This document shows, one piece after another, positions 61,938-64,000 of a DNA stretch of 64,000 nucleotides (its first letter is position 1; each line of letters starts with the position of its first letter). The DNA is from Bradyrhizobium cosmicum. Lineage in GTDB: Bacteria; Pseudomonadota; Alphaproteobacteria; Rhizobiales; Xanthobacteraceae. Position numbers and translations under genes: made by a program. The stretch lies in the NCBI RefSeq assembly GCF_007290395.2, contig NZ_CP041656.2, forward strand, positions 3,348,001-3,412,000, in the 5' to 3' direction. The notes beneath the pieces were generated by a model, which saw only the letters and a program-made list of their open reading frames with translations, searched no databases and had not been told where the DNA came from.

Positions 61938-63607
61938 TGGCGAAGCCTGACGAACTGGTATTTGCGCCGCTTGGCGGCGTCGGCGAGATCGGCATGAATT
62001 TGTCGATCTACGGCCTCGGCAACCGCCAGCAGCGGTCCTGGCTCGCGGTCGATCTCGGCGTCTCCTTCGGCGACGAGGAGCACCTGCCGGGCATCGACCT
62101 GATCATGCCCGACATCAGCTTCCTGGAGAAGGAACGCAAGATTCTGATGGGCCTGGTGCTGACCCACGCCCATGAGGACCATTTCGGCGCCATCATCGAT
62201 CTCTGGCCGAAGCTGAAATGCCCGATCTATGCGACCCAGTTCAGCGCGGCGCTGTTCGAGGCCAAGCTTGCGGCCGAGCGCAACGCGCCGAAGATCCCGG
62301 TGACGGTGGTGCCGTCGGGCGGGCGCGTCGATATCGGCCCGTTCAACGTCGAGTTCATTCCGGTCGCGCATTCGATTCCAGAGTCGCATGCGCTGGCGAT
62401 CCACACCTCCGCCGGCATCGTGCTGCACACCGGCGACTGGAAGATCGACCCGACCCCGATCATCGGCCGGCCGACCGACGAAAAGCGGCTGCGCGAACTG
62501 GGGGAGGAGGGCGTGCTTGCCCTGATCGGCGATTCCACCAACGCCGTGCGAGACGGCCGTTCGCCATCCGAAGCCGAGGTCGCCAGGACCATCACAGAGC
62601 TGGTGAAGGCCGCCAAAGGCCGTGTCGCAGTCACGACCTTTGCTTCCAACGTCGCGCGCCTCAAGGCCGTCGCCGATGCGGCGCGGGCTGCCGATCGCGA
62701 GGTCGTCGTGGTCGGCCGCGCCATGGAGCGCGTGTCGCAGGTCGCGCGCGAGACCGGTTATCTCGACGGCGTGCAGAACTTCCGCTCGACCGACGTCTAT
62801 GGCCATCTGCCGCAGGACAAGGTGCTGGCGCTCTGCACCGGCAGCCAGGGCGAGGCCCGCGCCGCGCTGGCGCGTATCGCCAATGACGACCATCCCGAGA
62901 TCACGCTGAACCGCGGCGACTGCGTGATCTTCTCCTCGCGTACCATTCCCGGCAACGAGAAGGCCGTCGGCGCGATCATCAACAACCTGATCCTCCAGGG
63001 TGTCGAGGTCATCACCGATCGCGATCATCTGGTCCACGTCTCCGGCCATCCGCGCCGCGACGAGCTGCGCGACATGATCTCCTGGGTCCGGCCGCAGCTG
63101 CTGATCCCCGTCCACGGCGAGGCCCTGCATCTGCACGAGCATGCCAAGCTCGCGCGCGCCGCCGGCGTGCCCCGCGTGCTGGTCATCCGCAACGGCGACC
63201 TGGTCAAGCTCGGCCCCGGCGATCCCGGCCTGATCGGCGAGGTGCCCTCGGGCCGTCTCTACAAGGACGGCACGATTCTGGAGGATTCCAAGTCCCGTGC
63301 CGTGGTCGAGCGCCGCCGCATGGCGTTCTCCGGCTGTGCCTTCGTCGCCTTCGCCATGAATGCGCAGGGTGAGCTGGTCGACGATCCCGAGGTCGATCTG
63401 GTCGGCATTCCCGAGAAGAACCGGGCGGGCGAGCCCTTCGACGACATCGTGTTCGACGCCGTGGTCTCCACCATCGAGGGGCTGCCGAAGGCGCGTCGCC
63501 GCGATCCGGATGCCCTGGCCGAGTCGGTGCGACGCGCTGTCCGGTCCGTGATCAACGAACATTGGGGCAAAAAGCCCCCCTGTCTGGTACACGTCCTGAC
63601 GGTATAG
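61937..63607 (+). CDS. rnj: Ribonuclease J
   Basis: 556-residue metallo-beta-lactamase/beta-CASP nuclease for mRNA decay and rRNA 5' processing, with both endo- and 5'-exonuclease activity in the family. Zinc ligands in VLTHAHEDHFGAI and HTGDWKIDPTP; beta-CASP motifs TGSQGEARAAL and SRTIPGNEKAVG; and the later PVHGEALHLHEHAKLA. ATG 61937 overlaps the birA stop; GTG 61934 is directly upstream in frame. Replaces some RNase E functions in Rhizobiales. Confidence 0.96.
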   Translation: MAKPDELVFAPLGGVGEIGMNLSIYGLGNRQQRSWLAVDLGVSFGDEEHLPGIDLIMPDISFLEKERKILMGLVLTHAHEDHFGAIIDLWPKLKCPIYATQFSAALFEAKLAAERNAPKIPVTVVPSGGRVDIGPFNVEFIPVAHSIPESHALAIHTSAGIVLHTGDWKIDPTPIIGRPTDEKRLRELGEEGVLALIGDSTNAVRDGRSPSEAEVARTITELVKAAKGRVAVTTFASNVARLKAVADAARAADREVVVVGRAMERVSQVARETGYLDGVQNFRSTDVYGHLPQDKVLALCTGSQGEARAALARIANDDHPEITLNRGDCVIFSSRTIPGNEKAVGAIINNLILQGVEVITDRDHLVHVSGHPRRDELRDMISWVRPQLLIPVHGEALHLHEHAKLARAAGVPRVLVIRNGDLVKLGPGDPGLIGEVPSGRLYKDGTILEDSKSRAVVERRRMAFSGCAFVAFAMNAQGELVDDPEVDLVGIPEKNRAGEPFDDIVFDAVVSTIEGLPKARRRDPDALAESVRRAVRSVINEHWGKKPPCLVHVLTV

Positions 63608-63649
63608 ACTAAGCGTGGTCTTCGGATCATGCGCTGAGGGAGAAGAAGC

Positions 63650-64000
63650 ATGCTGGGTCGCCTCAACCATGTCGCGATCGCGACCAAGGACGCCGTCAAG
63701 GCCGCCAGGATCTATGGTGCGGCGTTCGGCGCCCAGATTTCGGAGGCCGTGCCGCTGCCCGAGCACGGCGTCATCACCGTGTTCGCGACGCTCCCCAACA
63801 CCAAGATCGAGTTCATCGAGCCGCTCGGCGAGGCGTCGCCGATCGCAAAATTCGTCGAACGCAATCCCGACGGCGGCATCCACCACATCTGCTACGAGGT
63901 GGTCGACATCATCGCCTCGCGCGACACCTTGGTGAAGGAGGGCGCCCGGGTGCTCGGCGACGGCGTGCCGAAGATCGGCGCCCACAGCAAGCCGGTGCTG
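63650..64000 (+). CDS. mce: Methylmalonyl-CoA epimerase, 3'-truncated by window end
   Basis: 117 codons visible of a protein normally about 134 residues. VOC-fold enzyme that interconverts (R)- and (S)-methylmalonyl-CoA in propionyl-CoA breakdown. LGRLNHVAIATKDAVKAARIY gives the first metal His, KIEFIEPLGEASPIAKFVERNPDGG the central strand-loop, and IHHICYEVVD the second metal site and CoA contacts. ATG 63650 follows an AGAAGAAG stretch, 42 bp after rnj. The open frame runs off the window. Confidence 0.95.
   Translation, partial: MLGRLNHVAIATKDAVKAARIYGAAFGAQISEAVPLPEHGVITVFATLPNTKIEFIEPLGEASPIAKFVERNPDGGIHHICYEVVDIIASRDTLVKEGARVLGDGVPKIGAHSKPVL

Noticed and set aside
61169..63985. Minus-strand open frame of more than 900 codons opposite birA and rnj
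   Set aside because: Shadow of two fully recognisable plus-strand genes; composition is biased and no family motif is seen.

Overview
The window is a 64-kb chromosomal stretch of a high-GC alphaproteobacterium of the order Hyphomicrobiales, most likely Bradyrhizobium or a very close relative. This rests on gene content and protein style (COX15, glnBA with PII, RNase J, a full nuoA-N operon, HU, tig-clpPX-lon), on alphaproteobacterial-type promoters, and on a palindromic intergenic repeat (GTCATTGCGAG type) typical of these genomes. No phage, plasmid, IS element or CRISPR array was seen.

Region 1 (1-18.2 kb) is mostly housekeeping: the end of heme A synthase, O-acetylhomoserine sulfhydrylase (metY), a CoA-binding protein with an ECHDC3-like enoyl-CoA hydratase homologue, a thioesterase, ribosomal proteins L13-S9, a membrane GGDEF diguanylate cyclase, an AI-2E-type permease, a PuuD-like amidohydrolase, a GlxA-type regulator, a tautomerase, glnA and glnB (with a well-matched sigma-54 promoter), the bifunctional NAD(P)HX repair enzyme, and a Tat-exported multicopper-oxidase-like protein that appears to have lost its copper ligands.

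Region 2 (18.3-25.4 kb) is the proteostasis cluster: tRNA-Leu(TAG), trigger factor, clpP, clpX and lon, with candidate heat-shock (RpoH-type) promoters before clpP and lon.

Region 3 (25.4-45.6 kb) is accessory. As I recall the order in relatives, lon, a tRNA, hup (HU) and nuo lie close together; here they are spread apart by inserted blocks. After tRNA-Val(TAC) come a methyltransferase, a five-gene heavy-metal efflux operon (CzcI-like protein, CzcC, CzcB, CzcA, CDF transporter), an AraC regulator divergent from an unusual acyl-CoA dehydrogenase, and peptidase T. HU and tRNA-Asp(GTC) follow. Then come a small membrane protein, an MFS transporter plus Rieske oxygenase with a divergent MarR regulator, a TonB-dependent siderophore receptor, and about 690 bp of apparently decayed sequence.

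Region 4 (45.6-64 kb) is one tightly packed transcription unit: nuoA-N for respiratory complex I, continuing with almost no gaps into birA, RNase J and methylmalonyl-CoA epimerase (cut by the window end). Two extra genes sit inside the nuo operon and are translationally coupled to it: an FkbM-family methyltransferase between nuoD and nuoE, and a 66-residue two-helix membrane protein between nuoE and nuoF. NuoL carries a histidine/aspartate-rich insert after its first helix. These three oddities are the best candidates for undescribed biology: possible complex-I modification, assembly or metal-binding factors.
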